A stretch of DNA of 64,000 nt from Mugil cephalus (GCF_022458985.1 NC_061789.1:7792357-7856356), one strand, 5' to 3'; positions 10,720-24,876 are shown, counted from the stretch's first letter. The notes: generated by a model not told the origin, from the sequence alone. Made by a program: numbers and translations.

Positions 10720-13068
10720 GTCAGGGACGGTACCTCCGGCAGTAGCCCCTGGGCCTTTCAAAATTTCCTATAGGGAACTTTTTAGTTTATTAATACTATA
10801 CTAATTCTAATATATACACAGATCTATTCTTGGAAGTGACACAGCGTAAGAGACACAACACAAGAGAGTCTAACAATGGGCTGACTGACTGCTCATGAAC
10901 AAACAGGCCATGGCAGCTTATTCTTGTTGGTTGCATCAGACCTGTAAAGTACCTTTGCGTCACAAATGTATCTCTCAGCAGATCTTTAGTTTCTGAGAAC
11001 CAGAAAGATCTATTAATAGCGAACACACCATGTTCAACCTGGTGTATTTGTTTTTTTCCTTTCATTTCGTTTACATACAGTTCACACTGAATGAAATTGG
11101 TTTTGATGGGAGTGGGTTTTTTTTACGCTAATAAACACATGAAGTAAACATCAATGTCACATGGTTCTTGCTTAAACTAGTTTAATATATAATAAAACAA
11201 ATTCAAAATAACCAACTACTACAGTATTATGAAGAACCATCCATTAAACCCTGGTAAGCATGTCAGCAGTCATTTCAGTTCATTGCTAGCAATTTGTTCG
11301 TTCGTCAAAAGTCTTCTAAAAGATTTTCTAAGCCAGTGTGGCATCTTTCATTCACCTGAACAACATGAAACACAAGAGGCACTATTGCATCACAACCTTG
11401 TGCGTACTCCCAGCTCTGACACAAGCAACAAGTTACTGTCACAGGTTTACAGCTACACTGATGTTACAAACATCCTACTTCTCAGAGGAAAGTGGGCATA
11501 AGATCAATATAAAAAGAATCATTTAAATTGTGAGTCATGTGAAGCCATTTGTAGTAGGAAATATGTAACTATAAAAAGCTGAAGTTGAGTTAAACAAGAG
11601 TTCCTTCTGGTCAATGGTTCAGTGGTGAATATGAAAGAATGAGGAAATTAAAATCCTATACTGCTAATCAGGAAGTCGATCTGTAAACCTGAGCAGGGTG
11701 ACACATTTGAAGCGAACTGGCAGCCAAATGCTGGCAAGAAGGAAACAATGATACACCCTGAAAATCTCTTTTTTTACATTTTAAAATGTAAAGCCTCGAA
11801 AAACAAGAGTCTTTCAGAGAATTACGAGCCCTTAAAACCTCCTCCAAATAACCTGAGTTCCCAAGCAGGTGTTTAAAGGTTTATAACTTTGACGGCAGCA
11901 CGAACAATGACGAAGCACATTCACAGGCGGCAAGAACCACAGACACCCACATTGTTTTGTGAATACTTTCATTTGGAAACCAGCACAATACAAAAACAAC
12001 TCATAAGTAATAAATATACAGTTAAACAGTTCTGACGGAACGGATATACTTTAAACACGACTGTAGAAACGAGGCCTCAGTTTCTACACTGTGTTTCTCT
12101 CATCACAGTCAGTTGGATTCATTTCAATCACCTGACGGGTGTGTCACTGTCATGATCCAGGAAATAAAAAGACATTGATCCTCGTCCCTTTTATCCCTTT
12201 ATCCCCTTTATCCTTACAATGAATGAACATCACTGAGCTCATAGTTTTAATGACAAGGTGAATTCCCCCTGTCATACTGCTGAGCTGACCAGTACAATTT
12301 ATATCAGATAAGGAGCTCTAACAAAAACTGAACAGTCTAAAATTGTGAATCTAATATGTGCAACATAAGGACAAATTAGTAGGAGTGGTTCTGCAGCGTA
12401 AAGAACTTTACATCCTGCAGTGTCACATTTAAGTCTGTTTCTTGAATGTGGGATTGAAGCAACCATGATTTTATTTCCACATTTCTGGTCATAATTAATC
12501 AGTTCTATCTTCAGACGTCTGAAGATGTGGTAACCCTCGGAGCAACACATGTACAAAGGAGCACAATGGGATTACCAACAAGAGCTGCTCGACAGGTTTT
12601 TAAGTCCTCGGTGGAAAACAAATGATGACTTAGAAAGGCCGACACTGTGTGCCAGGGCTCTCTGTTTTACAACCAGCTATGAAAAATGAAGTAGCTCTGA
12701 GGCAGCTATGCTTTGTTTTCTACACTACAACATAATCCTCCACAGTTCTTTAAATGGAAAAATGTCTCACCTCTGACAAACACACACAACCTATTTCTGT
12801 CTCTCTGTCACGGCAGGTTGAGAGAATAATATTAATGACGACTGCATTGTTTCCAATGACATCAGTGGTGACAAGAAATGTAATTCCCCCTTTGCTGAAC
12901 CCTAAGTTTTCCTGAGGCCCCGCTCGGCAGAACAAAGTTAGACACAAGAGCAAACACAAAAACAGGAATGATCACATTCTTCTGCATTCTGAATGAAAAT
13001 GAATAAAGAGTTACATAAAAGGTGAAAGGTGAGAGCTAGGCTCAGCAGGAACAAGGACAATGTTCGAG
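10720..13068. other. Interval between the minisatellite and the fus stop codon
   Basis: I see no coding gene. ORFs at 10796-11065, 11229-11526, 12299-12556 and 12750-12959 are short, unsupported by splice sites and unlike known proteins. The part above about 12450 is probably the fus 3' UTR. Confidence 0.5.
12470..12475 (-). promoter_or_regulatory. Candidate fus poly(A) signal
   Basis: AATAAA on the minus strand about 600 bases after the fus stop codon. It is the first canonical hexamer I find downstream, so the fus 3' UTR may run from 13068 to about 12450. No transcript evidence is available here, and a variant signal closer to the stop is possible. Confidence 0.4.
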
Positions 13069-16000
13069 TCAATAGGGACGCCCCCGCCGCTCCTGTCTGC
13101 GGTCACCCCTGCAGACAAAACCATACAGAGAAAGTTGGAAATGTTAAAATGTGAACCTATGACTCATGATATTGCAGCTTTATAAATAAATCTGATTGAA
13201 TCTACTGGGCCAAAATAATCAATCTGTAACAATTCATCTATTGCCACCTTAAAACAAGGCGTTATTCTTTTATAATGTTGATGCTGGCAGGCAGACAGGC
13301 ATTTTCTTTTTGTGTATTCTTGTTTAGTTTCAGTGCAAACAATCTGTTTACATTTTTGTGAATGCACGGCGCTTGAGTCACAAATATGAGAACATAACAT
13401 CATTAAATAGGGTAAACGTGACGAGGTCTGAAATCTTCCCGAAGCCACTGCTTCTCCACCACAGAGTGTGGTGGTTTGCTCAAGTGTATCTGACCTCGTG
13501 TCCATCTTTCCGGGACCGTATCCTCCCCGGTCGCCTCCTCTACCGCCTCTGAAGCCGCCGCGGTCGCCGCCTCTGCCCCTGAAGCCGCCCCGTTCAAACC
13601 CTCCCCTTCGATCTCCTCCGTAACCTCCTGAGAACACAAGGAAACAACTGCTTTTTGACTCCTTGGTGAGAATGTGGCCTGTCGACATATGTGTCAGAGT
13701 TGCAACAATAACACCTCTGTAAATGTCTCTTTGTTAATCCACAGCGTGTGCATGACTCACAATAGTAAAACCTTTCTCTTTTGTAAAATAACAAAGTACG
13801 TTGTAGAGTGGCAAATTGAGAAATAGCAAAGCATTACAAAAATAAACAATGGTCTGCTTTTAAATAAACAGATAAATATAAATGCCCTAGTTAAAAGAGT
13901 TTGATTAAACACATCAGCTGGTATAAAAGGATGTGTCTAACCTCTTTCCATAGGGGGCATCCCATCAGCCTCTTCAGGTTTCGGAGCCTTGCACTGATTA
14001 CACTCGTTGCGCCATGAGAAGTTCAGGTTGCCGCAGTTACTAAAGAGAAAGGTGCAGAAAGATTAATAGTTAGTAAAAACTTTCTGGACAATTGGCTACA
14101 AATTGTTAGGAACTACAAACTACAAATTGGCAATAAGTATGTGCAATTATTAATAAGCCTTTCAATTATCCAAATCCTTTCTATGGTGATGAGGGGAGTC
14201 GCCAAATCCCAACTCACGGGTTTGAACATTTCCAGTCTCCTGCTCTCTGTTGTCCTCCGCCTCCTCCACCTGCGCCTCCTCCTCCTCCTCCTCCTGCTGC
14301 TCCACTGCCTCCATTGCCCCCCGGGAAACCTCCGCCCCGACCCCCTCCTCCAAATCCTCCACGACCCATCGGGCCTACACAGATCAAACAATGGAACAGT
14401 CGTATATCATATATCAACGTGATGACGCCTAACGTCTACAGTACGTCACAAACATTTATGCCGCCAAGCTGATGGAGAAGAAGACATTTAATTAATTTTA
14501 TTACGGAAATTTAAAAAGAAATGCGCACCTCCTCGTCCCCGACTTCCCCGCATGCCCCCTCGGCCTCCAAAGTCAGCTCTGCGGGTGGCAAAGGACACCT
14601 TGATTGGGTTTCCATTGAAGTCCTTACCTGAGGAGGAGCGACAGACACCAATGGACATAAGCCAAGGCAAGAAATGAAGATGAACTAAACGTCAAATCCT
14701 TTGGCAAATGAGAGGATATGAACTCACCATCAAACCAGTCGATGGCTGCCTTAGCTGAGGGGGGGTCATCGAAGGAAACGGTGGCCTCCCCCTTCAGCTT
14801 ACCTGTATCTCTGTCTGTGTACAGGTTTATCATGGGCAGGCCCGTCTTCTTGTTGACCTACAAAGACGGACGGAGCAGACGTTGGTTATGGTTGGATTAT
14901 GTCTAACAATGGGACAATTCAGGGAAATGAAAATGAGAAGTCCAACGCCATGTACAGGCATTTGTATAGGATGTACAGTATTTGACTGCTGATTGTAACG
15001 ATAAACAAATTAATGACTTCTTTTGTTCTTTCGAAGTACAAAAGCAGCCAACGTCCATTTATCTGATGAGTTTTTATCATGCGCCTGCATATTGTGTCTC
15101 ATAACTCTACGCAAGTCCTGACACCAACATGAACATGAAGCACTGGAGAGTCACCTTTATGATCCCAATCTGCTTAAAGAAATCAGCCACTGATTCAACC
15201 GTGTAGTCGTCTCCCAGGCCTTGAACGAAGATGGTGTTATTATCAGAGTTATCCTGGTCTTGCACTGTTTGAAGATAACATGAACCGAGGTTAATAGAGG
15301 CAAATGGAGCACTTGATTTTACATGTCAAAGTATCACAACATGAAGATCGATTAGTGGTCTACAATAAATTATTAAAGCCTCTGATGGTGACAGAACAAA
15401 TTACGCACTGATAATCCAGCTTTCATTTGAGGGTTTATTCAATATATTAGATCTAGGCTTTATTGATACCATGCGAAATCGTGATCTCGAGGTTAACAAA
15501 TCTTTGTGAACACAAATGTAAGAGAAGATGTTTGGATGGGATAAAGTGTGAACGCGTGTCAACATGAGTTCAAGAAAATGTGACTGGCAGTTCTTAAGCA
15601 GTCGAGAGATAATCATGAGGTTCATCAGACTGTAGGAATGTGTCCATGTGTGCTTGGTTTGACGTTAGGACAAAGGCAAAAAACAAAACGAAAAACACAA
15701 CAATCCGCACACACTTACTGAAGCCGGGTCCTCCATGGCCATGTCCTGGCTCTCGTGGTCCTTCGGAGGACAAAAAAAACAAACAAACATCAGTTGTGGA
15801 ACAGAAATGTTTCTACACATCACACAACAAACAACCTTCCAACCACGACCTCTGGCGAGTACCATATGTACACATTTTATCTTGTGATTCCGCTGTGTCA
15901 TGATTAGTTGCGTCTTTCAATACCCTGAGGGCTTTCGGTCATAAGATCTGTACTTCCCAAAACAAGACTGTCCACATTTTTGAGAAACAGCCTTCCAGGT

Positions 16001-19000
16001 GATGGGCCTGCATGCCAAGGTACGCTATTTAATTGGTTTCTGTTTGTTTCTTTATTGCTGAGGTATCACTTCCTCCAGAGCCATATGTGTCAGGCTCTTG
16101 AATCTCATGTTTGAAACAGGTCACTTCATTTACGCTGAACCATTTCTTGATTTCATTTCCCTTCACACGAATTTTACTGGCTCTTAAAACCTAGGAGATG
16201 CATTAAAACACACCCCTTTTTCCCCTGCATGTACACTCTCGGTTGAAAGTCCATGTCATTCATTAATTCCTTTGTCAACTTCAGTTTTCACACAGCTCAA
16301 CAAAGGTTCTTGGAAATTATCCCAGCTTCCAACTTAGGAACAAGAACATCATGTTTGCCGACTGAGAACTTGACTGAACACTTTACCCGCTCATAAAACA
16401 ACTTCCATTGTTTATGTTTTCAGGGACTAACTGGAAAACCATAGAAGTTCTTTGGTAAATCAAGTACCATTCAGTTTTTTTTTTTTTTTTTTGAAGCAGG
16501 ACATTTCATTGGCAGCGTGATTAAACAGAGCTGGAGCTGGACAGAATGCTCCTTTTGTAAAGCAAACGAAACGGTGCGTTGTCCACAGAAGACAAACGCC
16601 TTGCAGCAACAAGGAAGACAATGATGTCAGCTTTTTTTTTTTTTTGGTTTGTTTTTTGTGCCGCATGTCATGTTTTTGTGCAGATGTCAGCACGCTGGTG
16701 ATCCATCTTTAAGGAATGTGACTCGGTGAACTGACCAGTTCACCGAGCGCCCGTCTCATGACGCATGACTTCAGATATAAACTGCTTCAGAAAATGACAT
16801 ACCTGTTTTGTTTTGTTTCACTCTGACTAATATGTTCAGGTATTACTCCGATGACTTACACTACAATGGCACGTTTTCTGCTTTAATCCAACTAAATATT
16901 ATGGTGCAATGGTAAACTTGAACTCTAGTTGAGACACTATTTGAAAACATTTGCCCTAATTTTTTTTTGTTTTTTGTTTACATTGAACATTATTTTGCGA
17001 TTTCTTGCTCTTCATTGGCGATATTTGTGTGACGTTCGTGTGTCTCTTGGGGTGTTAAATGACAATCAGAAAATCAGGAAGCATCACCAGCTGGTTTAAG
17101 AACTGACTGGTCTCCCATCAGATCTACATGGGTCTGTTTGCAGAGAAGATAGAGAACCAGAGCTCAGAGGATTATGAAGGGGCTCCTCAGGTCCAGTCTC
17201 TATGCTCAGAAGCCACAAGCTCAAAGCAAACAATCTACCAAAAAAAAAAAGCTTCCTTCCTCAGGCCATCAAGATAGATGGTGAACTCTGACCTCAAGAT
17301 TGAGGTCATGTATCACATTCTTATCAGTTTATTTTTGTTATCAAGTTTATACTGAGCAAATAAACCTTTCAGTCAGTATTACTGCAGGCAGTTCTTAACC
17401 AAAACTGCACAAATGTGTTCCCAGCACTAAACCCTGTTACACAACTGTAACTTAAAACACCCAAACAGTGTACTGTGAAACATTATAATTACCACCATGA
17501 CACCACACTTCACAGAGAGTGCGGTTAAGCTTTAATGCTGCTTGCACTTTGATCAAGGCAGCCTCCAATGTAGTTGTCAAAACACAAACTCTCGTGCAGT
17601 GTTGCCCCAGATCACATTACTGGTACTCGATAACTTTCCATGATGGTGGAATCCAACCGGTTTTCACATTAAACTCTTTGAAAAGTACAGAACATCCGAA
17701 ACTTTGGTGCCAGTTTCATCTGAGAACATAAATAAATGGTAATTTCATCCATTTAACCTGTTGATTATTGCATTTCTTTTGTTGTTACCTTACAGGCTCC
17801 ACTATGCATCCTGCAGTTCTTTTTTTTTACATTTAAAACAACAGACAAATCTCTGAATGCTTTTTCATCAAACGCCAAAGAACTACGATAGAGGAGCAGA
17901 TGAACTGCAGGTACAACTATGATGTAGCATGTAACACCCTCTGCTGGAAAGTTTCAGATTTAAGTACAACTAAAGCACAACGAGTGTTCTTACCTGTACA
18001 GCAGAGCAATAGAAAACATGAGGCATCACTTGTGTAGCACATAGAAAGTCTAATGAGTCTAAAGTTTAACCTGCACTGCAATATGATAAAATATCCAATA
18101 AATAATCGTGTTTTTTTCTTCTTTGGAGCATCTGTGATATCAGAGAATCAGTGCAATAGTATGAACTACTGAATTTGAATCACCTTAAAAGCAAATGCTA
18201 GTGTTTTTTATCAGCTTCATGGTTTAAGCTCTGATGATGCTTCCCATTAGCTTTGACTCCTCAAACTCAACAAACCTTTTTGCTGAGTGTTTTTTCTTTC
18301 TTTTTTTTGTTTTGTCACTTACCACCAAACTTATTGAATCCTCCACGATCGCCCATTCTGATGAAGAGGAAGAGAAAAACGACACGCTTTGAAGGCTGGT
18401 GCTGACAGCGATTTCTCTCAACGGGTTGTGGGTAATGCTCACTCTCGCGGTCTCGTCCTTAAACCCACCCCTCTTCATTAGCTCTTGACCTACTGACCCC
18501 CTACTCAATCTTTTCAATCTTCTGCATATACCTCAAGGTCGAGAGGCCACTTTAAAGACCTTGTCTTTGTACTTTTACAAGCAGCTGTATTTGGACTGTA
18601 TTTTTATCCTGAAGTTCTATAAATTGGTATTTACCAATTAACCAACCCAAACATCAACACCTTTGGTCGCAGAAGGGGTGTTGTGTACTTTGTAGGTCTT
18701 AGGCAACCTTTAATCTTTACACGAACTCCTGCAAATTCCAGATATTTGAGGGTTTTCCCCCAAACTTATAGTATTTTAATCGTTCTTTCCTCCAACTACA
18801 AGAAGACTATTTACTGTCTATGAATTGCCCCCAAATTGAAATTTCCCAAATGATGGCTTAAGAGCAGAAAGCCACCCTGGAGAGAAGGTAAAAGCCTAGG
18901 AGAAGATTCAAAGATTGATTAAAGCAGAGTATGACAGTAAGTGATCCTGTAAGGGCTGCTTGGGATTGTGGTGGGAACAGGTGAGAAAGGCAGGCGATGG

Positions 19001-22000
19001 TAATATACTGTGGCGTTAGTTTGAGAGTCAAGACCAGCGTCTATTTGATACGGAAGTGTTTTTGGGTGTCGTTGTAGAGAAAGGTACACCAAACCAAATA
19101 TCGCCAATCAAACCCCAATCAAACAAATGAAAAAAATCTGGGATTTGCCACAGTCTGATCTGATTTTTGAAGACCTCAGAAAAAAGTGTTGTCGCATTCT
19201 CTAAAAAAATTAGTAATCCACAAATCCATAGTCAGACAGATTGTGAACAAATGGAGGAGATTTAAGAAGACTGCTGCCCTCAAAGATCTGAAAGCAACAA
19301 GCCTAATGGTCCGAGAGGTCACAAAGAAACTACATTGATTAAAGTTAATGGTTAATGAATCCACCATCAGGAGAACAGTGAACAACCCTAGTGTGTATGG
19401 ATGGCACAGTGGCAAGGAAAAAGCCACCGCTCTATAGAGAAAAAAATCTGTTTTCTAAACTTCATATGGACAAGACTATTTTGACAAATGAGTCCAAAGT
19501 ATTATTGTTTGGTTAAAATGAGAGGATCACGTCTGAAGGCAAAATAACACCGCATTCCAGCATTGGAACCTCATCCCGTCCATGAAACATGGAGGTGGTG
19601 ACTTAGTGGTTTATCTGTACCTGGGCCAGGACGACCTACCATCATTGATGGACCAAGGAATCATTATACCAGAGAATTCTAAAACAAAATATCAGAACCT
19701 CTGCCTGTGAACTGAATCTTAAATGAAACTGGGTCATGCAGCAAGACAACGACCCAAAGCACACAAGTTCTATAAAAGGTCAATTGAAGAAGTACAACAT
19801 GAATGTTTTTTAGATGACCAAGTCAAAGTCCTGACCACGAATATCTCAGAACTGAAGTGGTTCTGTACTGAGAAATGGGCTTAAATTCCTCCCAGCCGCC
19901 GTAGACGACTGATCAGACGTTACCAGAAACATTTAGTTGCTGTAATTGCTGCACAAGTGGGTCACACCAGATATTGAAAACAAGGGTTTGTCTACTTTTA
20001 TAACTCACGCGTGTAAATAATAGGTTTACTCCAATAAACAAATGCACATATTTTTGCTTCAGTTCTTTCACCATGCCGTACCAAAACATCTGGTGTTAAT
20101 ACAACCCGTGCTGCCCAGTCAATACTGGATTATGTAGCAAGTTACATTTTAAAATCATACTCACCTTCATCGTAATGGGTCAAGTCGCATAGATCTATCG
20201 GATTTTATTTTATAAATTTAAAATTAAATCAACAACAAAAAGTTTTCAAAAAAAATGAAGGGATCCACATACTTTCTGAAGCGATATTTGGTTTGGTATA
20301 AAAAACACTGGTGTGGCAAAGCAAAGTCACCGGTAGCTTTTTCTTTCCACACGTACACATTCCTCCACTCTCAAATCTTAAACCAAGATAATCAATTTTA
20401 ACTCTTTCCTTTGTTAACGACAAACAAACGAACACATGACTAATCTTCTTTCAGACTAAAGGACACTGTGATAATCTATGGGGGAAGGGGATTTAAATAG
20501 AGCACGTAATGAATGAGAAAACACAAAATGAAATGGCAAACTAGTTTATCCGAGTCCATGATCAACACTTTTTGGGTAAAGAACCTTGATAAGAAAAACA
20601 AAAACTCAACTTACCATCCTGGTTTCTCTGTATTTTTGCACTTTCTTTCTTTCTAAGTTTGCACAGAAAACCAGTTTGGAGAAGTGTCATAGGCAGCGTC
20701 TTGCAGCTCACACAAATTAATTCTTTTAGTAATATTATTTACTTTCTGTGGTTATTTCACAAATATTGTTTATCGCCTGTTTTTTTAAACAATCAGGATT
20801 TTTTTTTTTTTAAATGTCTGTATGAACGAGCCAACGAAAGTTTGGGACCCGACATTTAGTTTGTTATTGTGTGGATCAACGTACCGGAAAAGGAGAGTCT
20901 GCACAGGGTTAAAGATGTTTTTTGTGTTTGGTGAAAAGGACTTGGTACTGTAAGAAAGCTCAACTTGCACCATGTTCAGTCCAAACACCGTGACAAAACA
21001 CCAAGGTATTCTTTCTCTAGATAGTTTTTAAGGAAACATTGGCCTTCATTGTGTTTTATGTATTCCTCATGAACACTTGTTTTGCATCCTCTTTTTCTGC
21101 AACGGTATCAGGATACAACTGAAGAATTAGCTCCACCTTCTGTTTAACAGGATGCATCAGGTATTCATATGGTGGATGGAAGCAGGCGCCACTTCACTTT
21201 GTCCATTTTTATTGATATTAAAAGTTTTTTGCTGTTGGGGATATATCTTTGAAGAAAACTCTGTAAATCATTTGTAGTATTTGAAACAAAAGTAGAAATA
21301 CAATCTGGCATATTTACACGTTTCTGTTCATTACTATGTACTGTCCCAATAAAGAAATAACAATATATGTTAACCATGTTAGGCCAGCCCAGCTGTCTGG
21401 TGCATAATGCAGCACTTAACTCAAGGATCCGTTTTAATGACTGACATGAGTCAATATAGGACAGTAGCTGACACTTTGAGCATTTGGTGGTTATAATCAT
21501 CACTTTGATGATACGTTTTCTGATCAGCTCTGAAACACAAGGACCTTGACTTGAAGATCCCAACAGAGAAAACTCTAGACTCCACACATGACTCCCAAGA
21601 TTATATTATAAGTAATGAGAACAATAATTAAAATTAGGATTTTCTGACCTTCACTGGACCATGTTGTTCATACTCAATGGGTTTTGCATAACAGATTATG
21701 CAGGAATTGTTCACAATATTGCAAAATAATATAATCAAAATAAAATAATGGTTTCTACCACATCAACCAGTCACAACCCAAACCAGTTAATAACTAGGGG
21801 CATCCTGTTTAGTATCAGGGCTGATACAGGCATTTTTAAAATGACCAGATCGGTGTAGGGCCTCCAGCCAAGCCCGATCTCTGTAGTCATTTATTTTAGG
21901 ATTGCCATAAATGAAAACAATGTCTCTGTAGCGTGAAAATGACTTATTCGTCTTCAGCTTTTACGGCAGTTGACTAGTGGCAAAGAAGCCAAAATGGAAA

Positions 22001-24876
22001 CGCAAAAACAAAGACGACTTCTTCTTCTGTTTCAGTGGCACTTGGTCAGAGAAAAGAAGAAGATGATCGGAAACCACGTGACTGAACATGTCTGCTGTGT
22101 GGAAGGACTTTACTATGGAAAATGAGGTCAGTCACGGACATGCCATTATAAACATAAAATCATTTTCAGACAAAGACATAATGATGAATTGACCTTATGA
22201 ATAATGGCACACGGCTTCACTCATACTACTTAAGCAGCTTGTGTTCAATTTAACTTTCAGGTTTGTGATTGAGGATTCTTGCTTTCATCAGAAAGGATTT
22301 ATCCACCAACAGAGGTTATAAATGCAGAAATGCTGCACAGGAGTTACACCGTTTCTACATAAACGTGTTCACCTATGAAATGTAGATGTATGGGGTACGA
22401 CTATGACAGAAAACGCAGACCTGCACAATTGGCACTGCAGACAGCAATTATTAGTGGTAACTTAGAAACACCCCACATTACTTTCCCTAAACGCAAGTGT
22501 ACGAACACATGTCCTCTTGATGACTTTCTCTTGCAGCTACAAACATGAGATGACGACCTTTCTCTCATTTTATGCTTCTACGTACACGGTTACATGTGAA
22601 ACCAAAGGGAACGTTCACATCCATCACTGTACTGAGGTTCAGCGAGCTGCAGGAAACTCACACAACACGAAGACTGGGTAACTGCTTAACACTTACCCCA
22701 TTCCTCCTCTTCCTCGTGGTCCACCTCGGCCACCTCGATCAAAACCGCGGTCGTAACCGCCGCCGCCGCCACCCCGACCTCCAAACGCTCCACCGCGGCC
22801 CCTGCCTCCACGGCCGTCCTGACCCCCATAACCTCCGTCAGGACCACCATATCCTCCACCTCCGCTCATTGGCGGGCTTTCGTCTCCATATCCTGGGGGG
22901 GGGGGGACGGTTCGACAGTGAGACCTCAAGAGAGGTTTTAAAAAGCGGGGTTTGACTAACAAACACCTTAAACATAAGAGGTTAACTTAAACCCCACCTC
23001 CACTCTGAGAATACTGGCTCTGCTGACCATAGCTCGGTGGAGGAGGGGAGTTGTAACTTGACGGCTGGTTGTAGTGACCTCCTCCATGTTGAGGGGGTTG
23101 CTGGTGGTTTCCACTGCCCCCATAGCCGCCAGACTGGACTCCACTGCTGCCATAGCCACCCCCACTCTGTCCAATGCCCGGTGGCTGGTTATAACCAGAG
23201 GCCTGTGAGTTACCGTCATAGCTGTCAGAGGCAGACAGAAGATTAGCATTAAAAGACAAGGAAGCACCATGTCTGCAGCGCTGCTACCACAAATCAATGC
23301 AAGAGAAAACACATCCAGTGATTATATCAATCGTCTTTTTTTTATTTTTCGAAAGCCAATAGTCAAACTGAGGTTTAAATGAATAAATAAAACACATGGT
23401 AGCTCAGTAGATGTCGGCGTCCTACCCTGCAGAGGAGGAAGGTGGAGGCTGCTGCTGCTGCTGACTGTAACCAGAGAAAGATGACTGTTGGTTGTAGCTC
23501 ATGTTGGATGGCTGGTTGCTGCTGTTGTATCCTCCAGAGCTATAGGACTGACTGCTGTGATTATAACCACCGCCGCCCTGGCTTGAGGGCGGAGAACCAT
23601 ATCCACCTGGGAGAAAGCGGATTAGAGGAAATGTAGTCGTGGACAATTACAATGCAGCGTGAAAAATGAAGGACGACGACTGTCGTTTCGGAGCTGCTGA
23701 GTCTTCCTCTACCTGACTGCGATTGACCGTAGCTGCTGTAACCTCCCTGGCTGTATGAGCTGGGGCTGCTGTCAGAGCTTTGGTTGTAGCCTCCGTAGCC
23801 CTGCTGGCCATAACTCTGACCTGATGACGGACCATAGCCTTGGTTAGGGCCTCCACCACCTCCACCACCTCCACCATAGGACCCATAGCTGCAAACAACA
23901 ATCAGTGGTACACCACTCAGAAATATCATCTCCAAGAGTAAACATGATGACTCAATTTTATGCTACTTAACCTCGTATTGATGACTGATACATTTCTGTA
24001 AAGGACTTTTCTTTTTTTAATTTGCTTAAAGCTAAATGTAGGAGCGGATAAATTACGTTTATGAATATTACAAATGCATTAATGAAGGCTGAATGCACAT
24101 CTTACCCCTGGCTTGATGCTTGGGAATAATCTGTGTGAGAATGTAAAAGCACAGCGTTAACATTAACCAGAAATGTATTTTAATAATACCAACAAAGAGT
24201 TTCAATAAGCAGGACACTTATCTTTGTTCAGCAAACATAATCTACAACACAATTAGATGCATTTGACTCACTTAATCACAGGATGTTGCACTGTCTAATA
24301 CAATAAATACAATAGAATGAGCAATTAGCTGCTAAACACTGTAAGTAATATGCTGTTTGTCTTCCTTTATAAATCAATAAAAAAATAGATTTCAGGTATT
24401 GTTTTGCTAATACCCGGTATAATTATATGATCAGATTCAGATTAAAAAAAAAGCACACATGCACATTTGAGAAGTGCACAAAGGGTGCTTTTTATGGTTT
24501 TTTTTTTCTTTTTCTTTTGTGCAGATCATATCGGACCGGACTGACAGGTTGTGTACAAAGAGGAGGATCCGCATCACAAACTGGGTCAGTAGCACAGCTG
24601 AGCTAACAGCAAGCTAAAGGCTAACCAAACAAATACAAAAACAGCAGCAGACGTGTTCAGTGAAAACAACGTGCGTGTCAGTACTAGCTAACGTTAGCTG
24701 ACAAAGACGGACAAACGATGCTACGAGGTCCTCATTAACTGTGATGTGAGAAATTGACAAAAGCATCACGCCTTTCCTGCAGGATATTAGCAGCTAACCG
24801 CTAACTAGCGCCTCGACACCGGCAGCTTGTGAACACTACAGAGATGCTAAATGCTTTTCTCACCGTTGGACGCCAT
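13069..24876 (-). CDS. fus: FUS RNA-binding protein (FET family), 15 coding exons, 552 aa
   Basis: Nuclear RNA/DNA-binding protein acting in transcription, splicing and DNA repair. Coding exons (5' to 3'): 24876-24864, 24130-24106, 23888-23713, 23606-23426, 23221-22998, 22892-22697, 18357-18323, 15760-15719, 15264-15155, 14857-14728, 14627-14529, 14374-14218, 14039-13942, 13627-13495, 13108-13069. All phases join and give 553 codons with the stop. Residues 1-205 are a Ser-Tyr-Gly-Gln-rich low-complexity domain; about 210-275 is RGG1; the RRM is 308-391 ([16 protein letters not shown]); then RGG2; a RanBP2-type zinc finger at 456-484 (C460, C465, C476, C479); RGG3; and a C-terminal PY-NLS ending RRGRPY. 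The start MASNDYSQ and 15-exon layout match vertebrate FUS; the RRM linker and the tail separate it from TAF15 and EWSR1. Introns 6 (4.3 kb) and 7 (2.6 kb) are by far the largest. Intron 6 carries transposon relics. Confidence 0.97.
17045..17390 (+). mobile_element. Probable decayed LINE 3' end in fus intron 7
   Basis: A broken frame reads [15 protein letters not shown], which resembles the extreme C-terminus of LINE reverse-transcriptase proteins (the family pattern is ...NSFFPQAI...LN). It follows a degraded [17 protein letters not shown] stretch. The similarity is short, so the family (L2, CR1 or Rex type) is not settled. Confidence 0.35.
18323..18357 (-). other. fus: fus exon 7, 35 bases, frame-breaking when skipped
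   Basis: The exon codes (G)[11 protein letters not shown](G). Its length is not a multiple of three, so skipping shifts the frame into early stops. Human FUS exon 7 has the same length and is skipped in a known self-regulating, nonsense-mediated-decay event. Here it is flanked by the two longest introns of the gene (18358-22696 and 15761-18322). Confidence 0.85.
19130..20050 (+). mobile_element. Decayed Tc1-like transposon in fus intron 6
   Basis: Pieces of a Tc1/mariner transposase in the right order: [33 protein letters not shown] (GTGGT around 19590), [10 protein letters not shown] at about 19742 (the hallmark second-Asp region), then [12 protein letters not shown] at the C-terminal end. 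At least ten stops or frame changes separate them. The terminal inverted repeats could not be matched. It lies antisense to fus. Confidence 0.8.
21790..22165 (+). mobile_element. hAT-like fragment in fus intron 6
   Basis: A GATACAGGCATTTTTAAAAT..AGATCGGTG..GCCCGATCTC stretch typical of fish hAT elements with 'gatcgg' subterminal repeats is followed by a frame beginning [13 protein letters not shown], which looks like the start of a BED zinc finger. Only the 5' part is present and it runs into a stop. Confidence 0.4.

Noticed and set aside
22990-22998. Alternative donor GGG|gtttaa for fus exon 5
   Set aside because: It would leave exon 6 out of frame; GGAG|gtgggg gives the expected Gly-Tyr-Gly reading.
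22572-23260. Plus-strand ORFs opposite the fus low-complexity and RGG exons
   Set aside because: Shadows of Gly/Tyr/Gln-rich coding sequence.
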